From contig JAUNTQ010000002.1 in NCBI GenBank assembly GCA_030538605.1, positions 1 to 64,000 of the forward strand: 64,000 nt of DNA. Reading direction: 5' to 3'. Position numbers and translations under genes: made by a program. This document shows positions 1 to 8,702 of the stretch, piece by piece. The DNA is from Pseudomonadota bacterium (GTDB taxonomy: Bacteria > Pseudomonadota > Gammaproteobacteria > Burkholderiales > Burkholderiaceae_C). The notes beneath the pieces were generated by a model. That model made no database searches and had not been told where the DNA came from. It was given only the letters and a program-made list of their open reading frames with translations. Each line of letters begins with the position of its first letter. Positions within the stretch are counted from its first letter, which is position 1.

Positions 1-1571
<1,571 letters not shown>

Positions 1572-1654
1572 AGCCTGCGATACAGAGGGGGCGGATGCAC
1601 CGCGCTGGCACCCGCCGCCTGCCTTGGCCCGCCTGCCCGAGTAATGGCGCTGGG

Positions 1655-2068
1655 TCAGGTCAGAGCCAGAAACTGCACTGCCGTCAGGATGGGCACGCCA
1701 TGAAAAGGGTGCAGCGCGAGCAGATCCTTGTCGCCGGTGACGATGGCGTGGGCCTGCCCGTGCAGGGCGACGTCCAGAAACTTGTCGTCCTTGGGGTCGC
1801 GGCAGGCTTGCATGCGTTGCGTGACATGCACCACGCGGGCCACGCCGCCGAGCAGGCGCAGGAAGTGCTGGCGCTCTGCTGGAGAAACGTAGGGGTCAAA
1901 ACGCGGGCGCGCCAGCACTTCGGCCAGCTCGGACAGGGTGGCTTCGGACACCAGCAGCACGCCACTGCGCAGCGCGCGATCGACCGCCTGCGCTGCCGTG
2001 CCGCCGGGTGCCAGCAAACGGCTGACGAGCAGCTTGGTGTCCAGCACCCAACGCTGCCCCTCAGTCAT
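1655..2068 (-). CDS. PIN-domain toxin of a type II toxin-antitoxin pair
   Basis: 137-residue PIN-domain protein of the 'putative toxin, PIN family' (COG1569-like) group; PIN toxins are metal-dependent RNases. Acidic residues in PIN order are visible: VLDTKLL near the N-terminus, SELAEVL in the middle, DPKDDKFLDVAL and IVTGDKDLL near the C-terminus. It lies downstream of the antitoxin and overlaps its last 8 bases, so the two are translationally coupled. The RNA target cannot be read from sequence. Confidence 0.85.
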   Translation of the reverse strand: MTEGQRWVLDTKLLVSRLLAPGGTAAQAVDRALRSGVLLVSEATLSELAEVLARPRFDPYVSPAERQHFLRLLGGVARVVHVTQRMQACRDPKDDKFLDVALHGQAHAIVTGDKDLLALHPFHGVPILTAVQFLALT

Positions 2069-2309
2069 CGCTCAGCAATTGCGCCAGTTTTTCTTCCGTC
2101 AGGCCCGCATCGCGCGCCGAGGTGCCCACCGCATCGCAAAAGCGCTGGAATTCGGCCACGTTCAGGCGCGTGAGCCGCTCATATTCCTGCATCGACATCA
2201 CCACCGCGACATCGCGCTCGTGGCGCTGGATGACCACCGGCTGGCGTGCGCAGTTTTCCAGCACGGCGGCAAACCCCTGCTTGGCATGGCTGGCTGATAC
2301 GTAGAGCAT
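2061..2309 (-). CDS. Phd/YefM-type antitoxin
   Basis: 82-residue antitoxin starting MLYVSASHAKQGFAAVLENC, a Phd/YefM-like N-terminal DNA-binding fold; QPVVIQRHERDVAVVMSMQEYERL is the typical central strand and helix of the family. The C-terminal ~25 residues are acidic and should wrap the PIN toxin. I chose the ATG at 2309 because an AAGAGG ribosome site lies just upstream; the 28-residue longer reading has no such site and would run through the operator. It is the first gene of the pair and likely autorepresses. Confidence 0.85.
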   Translation of the reverse strand: MLYVSASHAKQGFAAVLENCARQPVVIQRHERDVAVVMSMQEYERLTRLNVAEFQRFCDAVGTSARDAGLTEEKLAQLLSDD

Positions 2310-2330
2310 GGCGAACCTCTTGGTCCAATT

Positions 2331-2354
2331 TGTACAAATAGGACATATCGTACA
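2331..2354 (-). promoter_or_regulatory. candidate operator of the toxin-antitoxin pair
   Basis: TGTAC-N14-GTACA inverted repeat centred about 35 bases upstream of the antitoxin start, in an AT-richer patch. Position and symmetry fit an autoregulatory Phd-type operator. This is inference from position. Confidence 0.45.
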
Positions 2355-2439
2355 TCCAGATGGCGTGTCAACCGCAGGGTGGGTGCTTGGCACCTATGCT
2401 CGCCATAATGGCTGCCACCCTTCACGACAAGCCAAGCAC

Positions 2440-3030
2440 ATGGGATACGCCGCACTCAAACCCTGGACCGAGCACGACTACCTGCACCACGAGGCCACCG
2501 CCCGCCAGCGGCACGAATTCGTGCACGGTAGCCTGTACGCGATGGCGGGTGCCAGCGAACGGCACAACACCATTGCCGGCAACATCTTCGCCCGGCTGCA
2601 CACCGCGCGGCGCGGTGGCCCGTGCCGCCCCTTCATCGGCGACATGAAGCTGCGGCTGGACAGCGGCAGCCTGTACTACTACCCCGACGTGATGCTGGTG
2701 TGCAGCCCGCAGGACGACGCCCCGCTGGTCAAGACCGCGCCCTGCCTGGTGGCCGAGGTCACCTCGCCCTCTACCGAAGTGACCGACCGGCGCGAGAAGC
2801 TGGCGGCTTATCTCAAGCTGGCTTCGCTGCGCGAATACCTCATCGTCTCGCACACCGCACCACGCATTGACGTGTACCAGCGCCCCGGCCCCATCGGCGA
2901 GCCGTGGCAGCACGCCGTGCTGGGTGGGGGCGAGAGCGTGGCACTGCTGTGCCTGCCGCTGACGCTGGCGGTGGATGAGGTGTACGCCGACGTGGACTTC
3001 GGATCTCAGGTAGGTGAAGCCGCGAATTGA
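2440..3030 (+). CDS. Uma2 family (DUF820) putative endonuclease, copy 1
   Basis: 196-residue Uma2/DUF820 protein with a PD-(D/E)xK nuclease-like fold. Candidate catalytic residues are Asp in YYYPDVMLV, Glu in CLVAEVTSPST and Lys in REKLAAYLKL. The biological role of the family is not established. I chose ATG 2440 (MGYAALKPW) because the second copy at 12185 starts at the same point; the longer reading from 2308 overlaps the antitoxin promoter. Bases of about 2620-2925 are identical to 12364-12669 in copy 2, whereas the first ~180 bases differ at many sites. Confidence 0.85.
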   Translation: MGYAALKPWTEHDYLHHEATARQRHEFVHGSLYAMAGASERHNTIAGNIFARLHTARRGGPCRPFIGDMKLRLDSGSLYYYPDVMLVCSPQDDAPLVKTAPCLVAEVTSPSTEVTDRREKLAAYLKLASLREYLIVSHTAPRIDVYQRPGPIGEPWQHAVLGGGESVALLCLPLTLAVDEVYADVDFGSQVGEAAN

Positions 3031-3120
3031 ACGGGGGCGTGCCGCGTGGGCAGCAAAGCCCTCTTTGCGACGCAAAAAGCCTGAATCAGGCACAAGTGAT
3101 TTTGCGGGGCTTTCTAGTAT

Positions 3121-3170
3121 GAAAAAGTGAGCTGTTTGCGCAAGTAAATTGCGCGCAAATAGCCTTTTTC
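3121..3170. repeat. short hairpin of the AGCTG-TTGCG family
   Basis: GAAAAAG...GCTGTTTGCGC pairs with GCGCAAATAGCCTTTTTC across a short AT loop. It sits between convergent genes (Uma2 and DUF2218) and ends in T-runs on both strands, so it could act as a two-way terminator. It shares its head with the larger hairpins elsewhere in the window. Confidence 0.7.
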
Positions 3171-3234
3171 ATGCGTAAAATAATTTGAAAAGTCCCCCCC
3201 CGCCATTCATGTGCCAATGAATGCGGTGCCGGCG

Positions 3235-3543
3235 TCAGGCAGCCGGGGCGCTCTGCCACTGCACGGCAAGAGGTTGTTTGCGCGAGAACAGGGCGATGTG
3301 CTCGTCGATGACGTGGCGCACGCGGGCCAGTTGGGCGTCGTCGGTGGCTTCGCAGGCAAAGTGCAGCAGCGCTTCTTCGGCGGTCAGCGTGCAGCGGCCC
3401 CACGGAAAGTGCGCCACGCCCTGGCGCGCGTCGTAGCGCACGGCGATCTTGCGCTGGAAGTGAAAGCACAGGCGTTGCAGGATGCGGCTGGGCTCGGGCG
3501 TGTGCAACTGGCCTTGAAGCCTTTCGGTCATGGGTTGGGTCAT
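3235..3543 (-). CDS. DUF2218 domain protein
   Basis: 102-residue protein matching the DUF2218 pattern: FHFQRKIAVRYDARQGVAHF, then PWGRCTLTAEEALLHFACEA, then a C-terminal helix with VIDEHIALFSRKQPL. Members of the family often sit beside siderophore-uptake genes, but no biochemical activity is known to me. It is the last gene of the iron-uptake operon. Its ATG overlaps the TGA of the ATPase gene (ATGA), which fixes the start at MTQPMTERL. A cytoplasmic role is likely, since no signal peptide is seen. Confidence 0.8.
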   Translation of the reverse strand: MTQPMTERLQGQLHTPEPSRILQRLCFHFQRKIAVRYDARQGVAHFPWGRCTLTAEEALLHFACEATDDAQLARVRHVIDEHIALFSRKQPLAVQWQSAPAA

Positions 3544-4400
3544 GGGGTGGCTGCGTCGGTGGCGGGCGGCAGTGGAAGTGGCGGTGCGGGCAGGGCGGCG
3601 TCGGCCAGCAGCATGGGGCGGCCGTGGGCGCAGCGCTCCAGCCGCGCCTGCACGCCCCACACGGCGGCCAGCAGCTCGGCGGTGAGCACGTCGGCGGGCG
3701 CGCCCACGGCCTGCGCGCGGCCCTGGCCGAGCACCAGCGCCTGCTGGCAAAAGCGCAGCGCCAGGTTCAGGTCGTGCAGGGCCACCAGGGCGACGATGCC
3801 CCGGCGCTCGGCCAGCGCGCGCACGGCCTGCAGCAGGTGCAACTGCCAGCGCAGATCGAGTGCGCTGGTGGGTTCGTCCAGCAGCAGCAGATCGGGCGCG
3901 CGCACGATGACCTGGGCCAGGCCGATCATCTGCCGCTGCCCGCCGGAGAGTTCGTCCAGCCGCCGCAATGCCAGCGGGGCCAGATCGAGCGTGTGCATCG
4001 TCTCCTCGATGGCCGCCTGGCGCTGCGCGGCGGGCCATTCGGGGCGGCTGGCGCGCAGGCCGCTGCTCAGTATTTCGTACGCCAGCAGCGAGGTGGGTTG
4101 CGGCAGCGCCTGCGGCAGGTAGCCCACGCGGCGCAGGCGCTCGCGCGAGGGCAGTGCGGCCAGGTCGGTGCTGCCCAGCGTCATGTGCCCTTGCGCCGGG
4201 CGCAGGCCGGCAATGGCCCGCAGCAGGGTCGATTTGCCCACCGCGTTGGGCCCCAGCACGGCCACCAGCGTGCCCGGCGCCACGGCGGGCAGGCTGACGC
4301 CATGCAGCACGGGGCGGCGCGGGTAGCCGGCGCTGACGTCGTGCAGCGCCAGGGCGGCGGTGCCGTGCGCGGGGGCCGGGGCGGGGTGCGGGGTGTTCAT
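3540..4400 (-). CDS. iron-siderophore ABC transporter, ATP-binding protein
   Basis: 286-residue ATPase of the FecE/FhuC class, expected to power siderophore import with the permease encoded just upstream. Walker A is GPNAVGKST, the signature is LSGGQRQM, Walker B is LLLLDEPTSALD and the switch His is in ALHDLN. About 20 residues rich in Ala and Pro precede the domain, and the last ~50 residues are a Pro/Ala-rich tail. Start and stop overlap the flanking genes by 4 bases each. Substrate cannot be read from this subunit. Confidence 0.93.
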   Translation of the reverse strand: MNTPHPAPAPAHGTAALALHDVSAGYPRRPVLHGVSLPAVAPGTLVAVLGPNAVGKSTLLRAIAGLRPAQGHMTLGSTDLAALPSRERLRRVGYLPQALPQPTSLLAYEILSSGLRASRPEWPAAQRQAAIEETMHTLDLAPLALRRLDELSGGQRQMIGLAQVIVRAPDLLLLDEPTSALDLRWQLHLLQAVRALAERRGIVALVALHDLNLALRFCQQALVLGQGRAQAVGAPADVLTAELLAAVWGVQARLERCAHGRPMLLADAALPAPPLPLPPATDAATP

Positions 4401-5449
4401 CCGGTTTTGCGCGTGCGCCAGATGAGCGCCATGAACATAGGCACGCCCACCAGCGCGGTGATGATGCCGATGGGCAGCACCACGCCGGGCACGATGGATT
4501 TGCTGAGGATGGAGGCCAGCGACAGCATCAGCGCACCGGCCAGTGCCGCGCCCGGCAGCATGGCGCGCTGGTCTTCGCCCAGCAGCAGGCGCGCGATGTG
4601 CGGCCCCACCAGCCCGACGAAGCCGATGATGCCCACGAATGAAAGCGCCGTGGCCGCCACCAGGCTCACGCGCAGCAGCGTCAGCAGGCGCAGCCGCCCC
4701 ACGGCCAGGCCCAGGCTGCGGGCCTGCTCTTCGCCGGTGCGCATGGCGGTGAGCGCGCCCGCATCGCGCGCCGACCACAGCGCGCAGGCGGCCAGCACGC
4801 CGGCGACGATGACGATCTTGGCCCAGGTCGATCGCGTGAGGCTGCCCATGCTCCAGAACACGATTTGCTGCAAGGCATTGGCGTCGGCCACGTACTGCAT
4901 CAGCCACAGCAGCGCCTCGAAAGTGAACAGCAGCGCAATACCGAACAGCACCACCGTCTCCACCGACGCGCCGTGCCGCCAGGCCAGCGTCTGAATCAGC
5001 AGCGTGGCCGCCGCCGCGCCAGCGAAGGCGGCCAGCGGCAGGGCGAGGTTTTCGCCCGCCACCACCCAACTCAGCCCCGAGACGACGGCCACCGACGCGC
5101 CAAAGGCCGCGGCAGCGGCCAGGCCCAGGGTCATGGGGCTGGCCAGCGGGTTGTTCAGCGCGGTCTGCATTTCGGCACCGGCCAGGCCCAGGCTGGCACC
5201 TACCAGCACCGCCATCACGGCAAAGGGCAGGCGCACGTCCCACACGATGACGCGCTGCGCCTGCGGCACCTCACCGGGTGCCCACAGCGCGTGCGCCACG
5301 TCGGCCAGCGGCAGATTCGCCGGGCCAAGCGACACGTCCACCACCACGCTGGCGGCCAGCGCCGCCAGCAGCACACCCAGCCAGACCAGGCGGCGCAGCG
5401 CGTGGCGCCGGTAGCGCACGGCCAGCGAAGGCGCAGCAGCGGCGCTCAT
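4397..5449 (-). CDS. FecCD-family iron-siderophore ABC permease
   Basis: 350-residue inner-membrane permease of the FecCD/BtuC family with about ten hydrophobic segments. Family marks include RLPFAVMAVLVGASLGLAG in the N-terminal third and FVGLVGPHIARLLLGEDQR near the C-terminal third, the latter containing the loop that contacts the ATPase. A single permease gene is present, so a homodimer is expected. It overlaps the ATPase gene (ATGA) and the esterase gene (ATGA). Confidence 0.93.
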   Translation of the reverse strand: MSAAAAPSLAVRYRRHALRRLVWLGVLLAALAASVVVDVSLGPANLPLADVAHALWAPGEVPQAQRVIVWDVRLPFAVMAVLVGASLGLAGAEMQTALNNPLASPMTLGLAAAAAFGASVAVVSGLSWVVAGENLALPLAAFAGAAAATLLIQTLAWRHGASVETVVLFGIALLFTFEALLWLMQYVADANALQQIVFWSMGSLTRSTWAKIVIVAGVLAACALWSARDAGALTAMRTGEEQARSLGLAVGRLRLLTLLRVSLVAATALSFVGIIGFVGLVGPHIARLLLGEDQRAMLPGAALAGALMLSLASILSKSIVPGVVLPIGIITALVGVPMFMALIWRTRKTG

Positions 5450-6390
5450 GCGGGGGTTTGCCGGGTCAGTGCGAAGGCACCCAGCAGCGCGCGCGGCATC
5501 ACCTCGCCGTGGTCAAGACCCGGGTAGGCCGCGAAGCGGGTGTGCAGCTGCGTCCAGCCGTGGGCGCGCGCGTGCTGCGTCAGCATGTCGGCCATGGCGC
5601 GGGTGCGCCCGACCGGGCGGCGCTCGGCCAGCACCGCCGCGCGCGCGGGGCTGCTGGCGTGGGCCGCGTCTTCGTGCATGCCCACGCGCAATGACACACG
5701 GGCGTGCAGCGGTGCGGGCAGGGCGTGCAGCAGCGCAGGCACGCTGTCCAGCCATGCGCCGCCGCCCCACCACAGCGACGGGCTGGCCGCCACATGGGCA
5801 CCAAACAGACCGGGCCGCGCCAACAGGGCGTAGGCCGTGAACAGCCCCGCCAGCGAATGGCCGTACAGCGTTTGCCGTGCGCGGTTCACCGGCCAGCGCG
5901 CCTGCACCATCGGCTGCACCTGGTGGGCGATGAAGTCCAGCAGCGCATCGGCCCCGCCTGCGCCTTTGCCTTCGCCCTGGCCTGCGTCGGCGCGCTCGCC
6001 CGGCGGGGCGGGCGGCGTGTAGTCGCGTTGGCGTGCGGCGTGATCGGGCGCGTGGCCAGGGTGGCCGATGCCCACCACGATGGGCACGCTGCCGCGCACG
6101 TCGGGCGGGCGCGCCATGGCGTTGCGCGCCAGTTGCGCGGCCAGCACGAAGCAGGTGGCACCGTCCAGCACGTACAGCACGGCGTGGCCGCCCGGCGGCG
6201 GCGCGCTCGGCGGGGCCTGCACCCACACACGCCAGGTGTGGCCGCTGGCGGCATCGCGCAGGTCTTGCCATTCGGCTCCCTCCAGCACGACGGGCTGGGC
6301 GGCACCGCCGTGGGCGGGTGCGCGCACGGCGCAGGCTGGCAAAGCGCATGCGGCGAGGGCCAGCGCATGACGACGAGACAGCCCGCGCAT
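5446..6390 (-). CDS. siderophore esterase-like alpha/beta hydrolase, exported
   Basis: 314-residue hydrolase of the IroE/Fes-like group, which cleave ester-linked siderophores to release iron. The nucleophile elbow is GHSLAG near residue 190; the likely acid is in GMHEDAA and the His in GLDHGEV near the C-terminus. The N-terminus LSRRHALALAACALPACAV has paired arginines and an LPAC lipobox-like end, so a Tat-exported lipoprotein is possible. Its ATG shares one base with the TGA of the binding-protein gene. Placement inside the ABC operon supports a siderophore substrate. Confidence 0.82.
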   Translation of the reverse strand: MRGLSRRHALALAACALPACAVRAPAHGGAAQPVVLEGAEWQDLRDAASGHTWRVWVQAPPSAPPPGGHAVLYVLDGATCFVLAAQLARNAMARPPDVRGSVPIVVGIGHPGHAPDHAARQRDYTPPAPPGERADAGQGEGKGAGGADALLDFIAHQVQPMVQARWPVNRARQTLYGHSLAGLFTAYALLARPGLFGAHVAASPSLWWGGGAWLDSVPALLHALPAPLHARVSLRVGMHEDAAHASSPARAAVLAERRPVGRTRAMADMLTQHARAHGWTQLHTRFAAYPGLDHGEVMPRALLGAFALTRQTPA

Positions 6391-7511
6391 CACAGCGAGA
6401 CCCAGTATTCGCCGCTCAAGGGGATCGGCATGAAGCGCTGGTACATCGTCTGCAACGTGGCGCGCGGGTCGAGGTCGGCAAAGCGCTCGGGATACATCCA
6501 CTGGGCCAGCACCTGCAAGGCCACCACGTTGAAGGGCGAGTTGTAGAACAGGTGCCACAGCGCGTGCGCGCGGCCCGGCCGGGTGGCTTGCAATGGGGCC
6601 ACGCCGCGCCGCTTCAGCGCGCGCTCAAGCGATGCGCGGGCCGCTTCGGGCGTGGCGTCGGCACCCAGCACGATGCGCAGCGGGCTGGTCTGCGCCGTGG
6701 CCATGTTGCCGATGCCCGTGCCGATGTACAGCTGCGGCTGCGTGGCGATCAGCAGCTCGGGGTTGAGCGTGCCGCTTTCGCCCGGAATCAGCCCCTTGGC
6801 CACGTTGCGCCCGCCGGCGGCGTCCACCAGCATGCCCAGCATGCCGGTCATGGTGGCGCAGCAGCCGTCGTCCAGGCCCACGCGGCTGTCCAGATACACC
6901 GTGGGGCCGGGTGGTGCGCCTGTCAGGCCGGCCTGCACGCGTGCCAGCTGCTCGCGCCAATAGGCGGCAAACGCACGCGCACGGGCCTGCTGGCCCAGCA
7001 CCTCGCCCATCAGCTCGATGCTGGGGGCGGTGTTCTTCAGAGGATCGTGCCGAAAGTCGATGAACACCACGGCCACGCCAGCGGCTTGCAGGCGCTGCAA
7101 GGTCTCCGAGCTGCGCTCGCCGGGGCCGTGGCCGCTGCCCAGGGCCAGAAAGGCCACCTGCGGGCGGCGGGCGATGGCCTGCTCGTCGCTGAAGCTGGCT
7201 TCGTCCCGGCCCATGCGCGGCACTTTGTCCAGCGCAGGAAACGCGCGGCTGAACTGCGCGTAGCCCGCCGCGTCCAGCCGCTCGTAGTCGCTCAAGGTGA
7301 CCACCAGGCGGCGCGTCAGATCCGCGCCTTCCAGAATGGCCAGCGCAGGCAGCAGACGGCCTTCGCCCAGCATGACGCGCTCTACCCGGTCGGGCAACGT
7401 CACCTGGCGGCCCGCCAGATCGGTGACGGTGCGCGCCTGCGCGGGCCACATGCACGCCAGCAGCGCCAGCATGGTCAGCACGCGGCGAAGAAAAGGATGG
7501 GAAATGGGCAT
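6390..7511 (-). CDS. iron-siderophore ABC transporter substrate-binding protein
   Basis: 373-residue periplasmic binding protein, class III (FepB/FecB-like). The start at 7511 gives an export signal, MPISHPFLRRVLTMLALLAC, ending near WPAQA; a second ATG at 7529 would add MFLIVA. The mature part begins RTVTDLAGRQVTLPDRVERV, typical for these proteins. It is the first gene of the operon, downstream of a Fur-like palindrome and divergent from the AraC regulator. The ligand is unknown. Confidence 0.9.
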   Translation of the reverse strand: MPISHPFLRRVLTMLALLACMWPAQARTVTDLAGRQVTLPDRVERVMLGEGRLLPALAILEGADLTRRLVVTLSDYERLDAAGYAQFSRAFPALDKVPRMGRDEASFSDEQAIARRPQVAFLALGSGHGPGERSSETLQRLQAAGVAVVFIDFRHDPLKNTAPSIELMGEVLGQQARARAFAAYWREQLARVQAGLTGAPPGPTVYLDSRVGLDDGCCATMTGMLGMLVDAAGGRNVAKGLIPGESGTLNPELLIATQPQLYIGTGIGNMATAQTSPLRIVLGADATPEAARASLERALKRRGVAPLQATRPGRAHALWHLFYNSPFNVVALQVLAQWMYPERFADLDPRATLQTMYQRFMPIPLSGEYWVSL

Positions 7512-7518
7512 GGCTACA

Positions 7519-7538
7519 ATTAAGAACAATTCTTATTT
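7519..7538. promoter_or_regulatory. candidate Fur box between the divergent iron-uptake genes
   Basis: AT-rich palindrome with AAGAA-CAA-TTCTT at its centre (7522-7534), starting 8 bases upstream of the binding-protein start and 13 bases before the AraC start. Fur would be expected to repress here when iron is plentiful. The match to a full Fur consensus is loose. Confidence 0.5.
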
Positions 7539-7550
7539 ACATGCTAATCC

Positions 7551-8537
7551 ATGCCCTCAGATTCCTTCTTTGCCCGGTCAAGGCAGATGTTTGCGCCAGC
7601 ACCAATGCCCGGCAGCGAGCCGCCCGCCGAGCTGGCGGGCCATCTCAGGTGCCGCTGTGCGCTGCGCCCCGGCCTGAGCGTGCACGCTGACGACGCGGTG
7701 GACCCGTGCGACTTCACCGCCCACGGCCGCATGGACGCCGGGCTGCGCGTTCTGGTGCTGCTTGAAGGCGCGGTGGATGTCAGCTACGGCGAGCGCCGTT
7801 TGCTGGTGGCCGCCGAGCGCCCCCGCGGCCCCAGCGGCCTGATGGTCAACCTCACGCAGCCGGAGCTTTTTGCACGTCGCCTGCGCAAGGGCCGGCACGC
7901 GCGGCGCGTGTGCGTGTGCCTCGGCGGCACGTGGCTGGCGCAAATGGCCACCAGCACGCGCGAGCAAGACGCCGTGGGCGAATTCATGCGCCAGCACCTG
8001 GCCGTCAAGGCCTTCGCGCCATCGCCCCGCCTGGCGGCGCTGGCCGGGCAGTTGGCCGAGCCAGCCCGCCCGCCGCACGCACCAGGCGCTGCGCCCTTGC
8101 TGCACCACCTCACCCTGGAAAGCCGCGCGCTGGCCTTTGCCGCCGAGGCGCTGTCCGGGCTGCTGGCCCCGGCGGGCGAGCCTGCCCTTCGGTCCCCGCC
8201 CAGCCTGCGCCCGCGCCAGGCCAGCCGCATGCAGGACTTGCACGACTTTCTGCAAAGCGATGCGGCGCTGGGCCTGTCGCTGCAAGCCATTGCGCAGCAA
8301 GTGGGCATGCACCCCAACACCATGCAGCGGCACTTTCGCGCGCAGTACGGCACCACGGTGGTCGACTGCGTGCGCGAAACGCGCCTGCTGCGCGCGCGCC
8401 AGGCGCTGGAGCAAGGCGGCCTGAGCGTGGCCCAGGCCGCCGAGATGGCCGGCTACACCAGTGCAGCCAATTTCGCCACCGCCTTCCGTCGCCGCTTTGG
8501 CCTGCCGCCCAAATGGGCGCGCATGGGCGGCTGCTGA
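7551..8537 (+). CDS. AraC-family transcriptional regulator (PchR-like)
   Basis: 328-residue regulator. The first ~220 residues are a ligand-sensing domain like that of PchR-type siderophore regulators (VLVLLEGAVDVSYGERRLLV). The last ~100 residues hold two helix-turn-helix motifs: LSLQAIAQQVGMHPNTMQRHFRAQYG and SVAQAAEMAGYTSAANFATAFRRRFG, the AraC signature. It sits between the import operon and the receptor, so it probably activates one or both when the ferric siderophore is present. Confidence 0.9.
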   Translation: MPSDSFFARSRQMFAPAPMPGSEPPAELAGHLRCRCALRPGLSVHADDAVDPCDFTAHGRMDAGLRVLVLLEGAVDVSYGERRLLVAAERPRGPSGLMVNLTQPELFARRLRKGRHARRVCVCLGGTWLAQMATSTREQDAVGEFMRQHLAVKAFAPSPRLAALAGQLAEPARPPHAPGAAPLLHHLTLESRALAFAAEALSGLLAPAGEPALRSPPSLRPRQASRMQDLHDFLQSDAALGLSLQAIAQQVGMHPNTMQRHFRAQYGTTVVDCVRETRLLRARQALEQGGLSVAQAAEMAGYTSAANFATAFRRRFGLPPKWARMGGC

Positions 8538-8660
8538 CGCAGGCAAACGCGGCTGCGCCCTTGGCTTACCGGGCACGCCCATGCGGTGCGCAAGGCGTGT
8601 GGCGCAAACGATTTTGTTTCTGAGGCAAACGTTGGCCACGTTGGCACGGGGGATGATGCA

Positions 8661-8679
8661 AATGAAATCTATTCTCATT
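8661..8679 (+). promoter_or_regulatory. candidate Fur box upstream of the TonB receptor
   Basis: AATGAAATCTATTCTCATT, an imperfect palindrome with AATGA/TCATT ends that resembles the Fur consensus, 24 bases upstream of the receptor start. Confidence 0.6.
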
Positions 8680-8702
8680 AACCATCGTCAAGTCCTCCTC
8701 TC

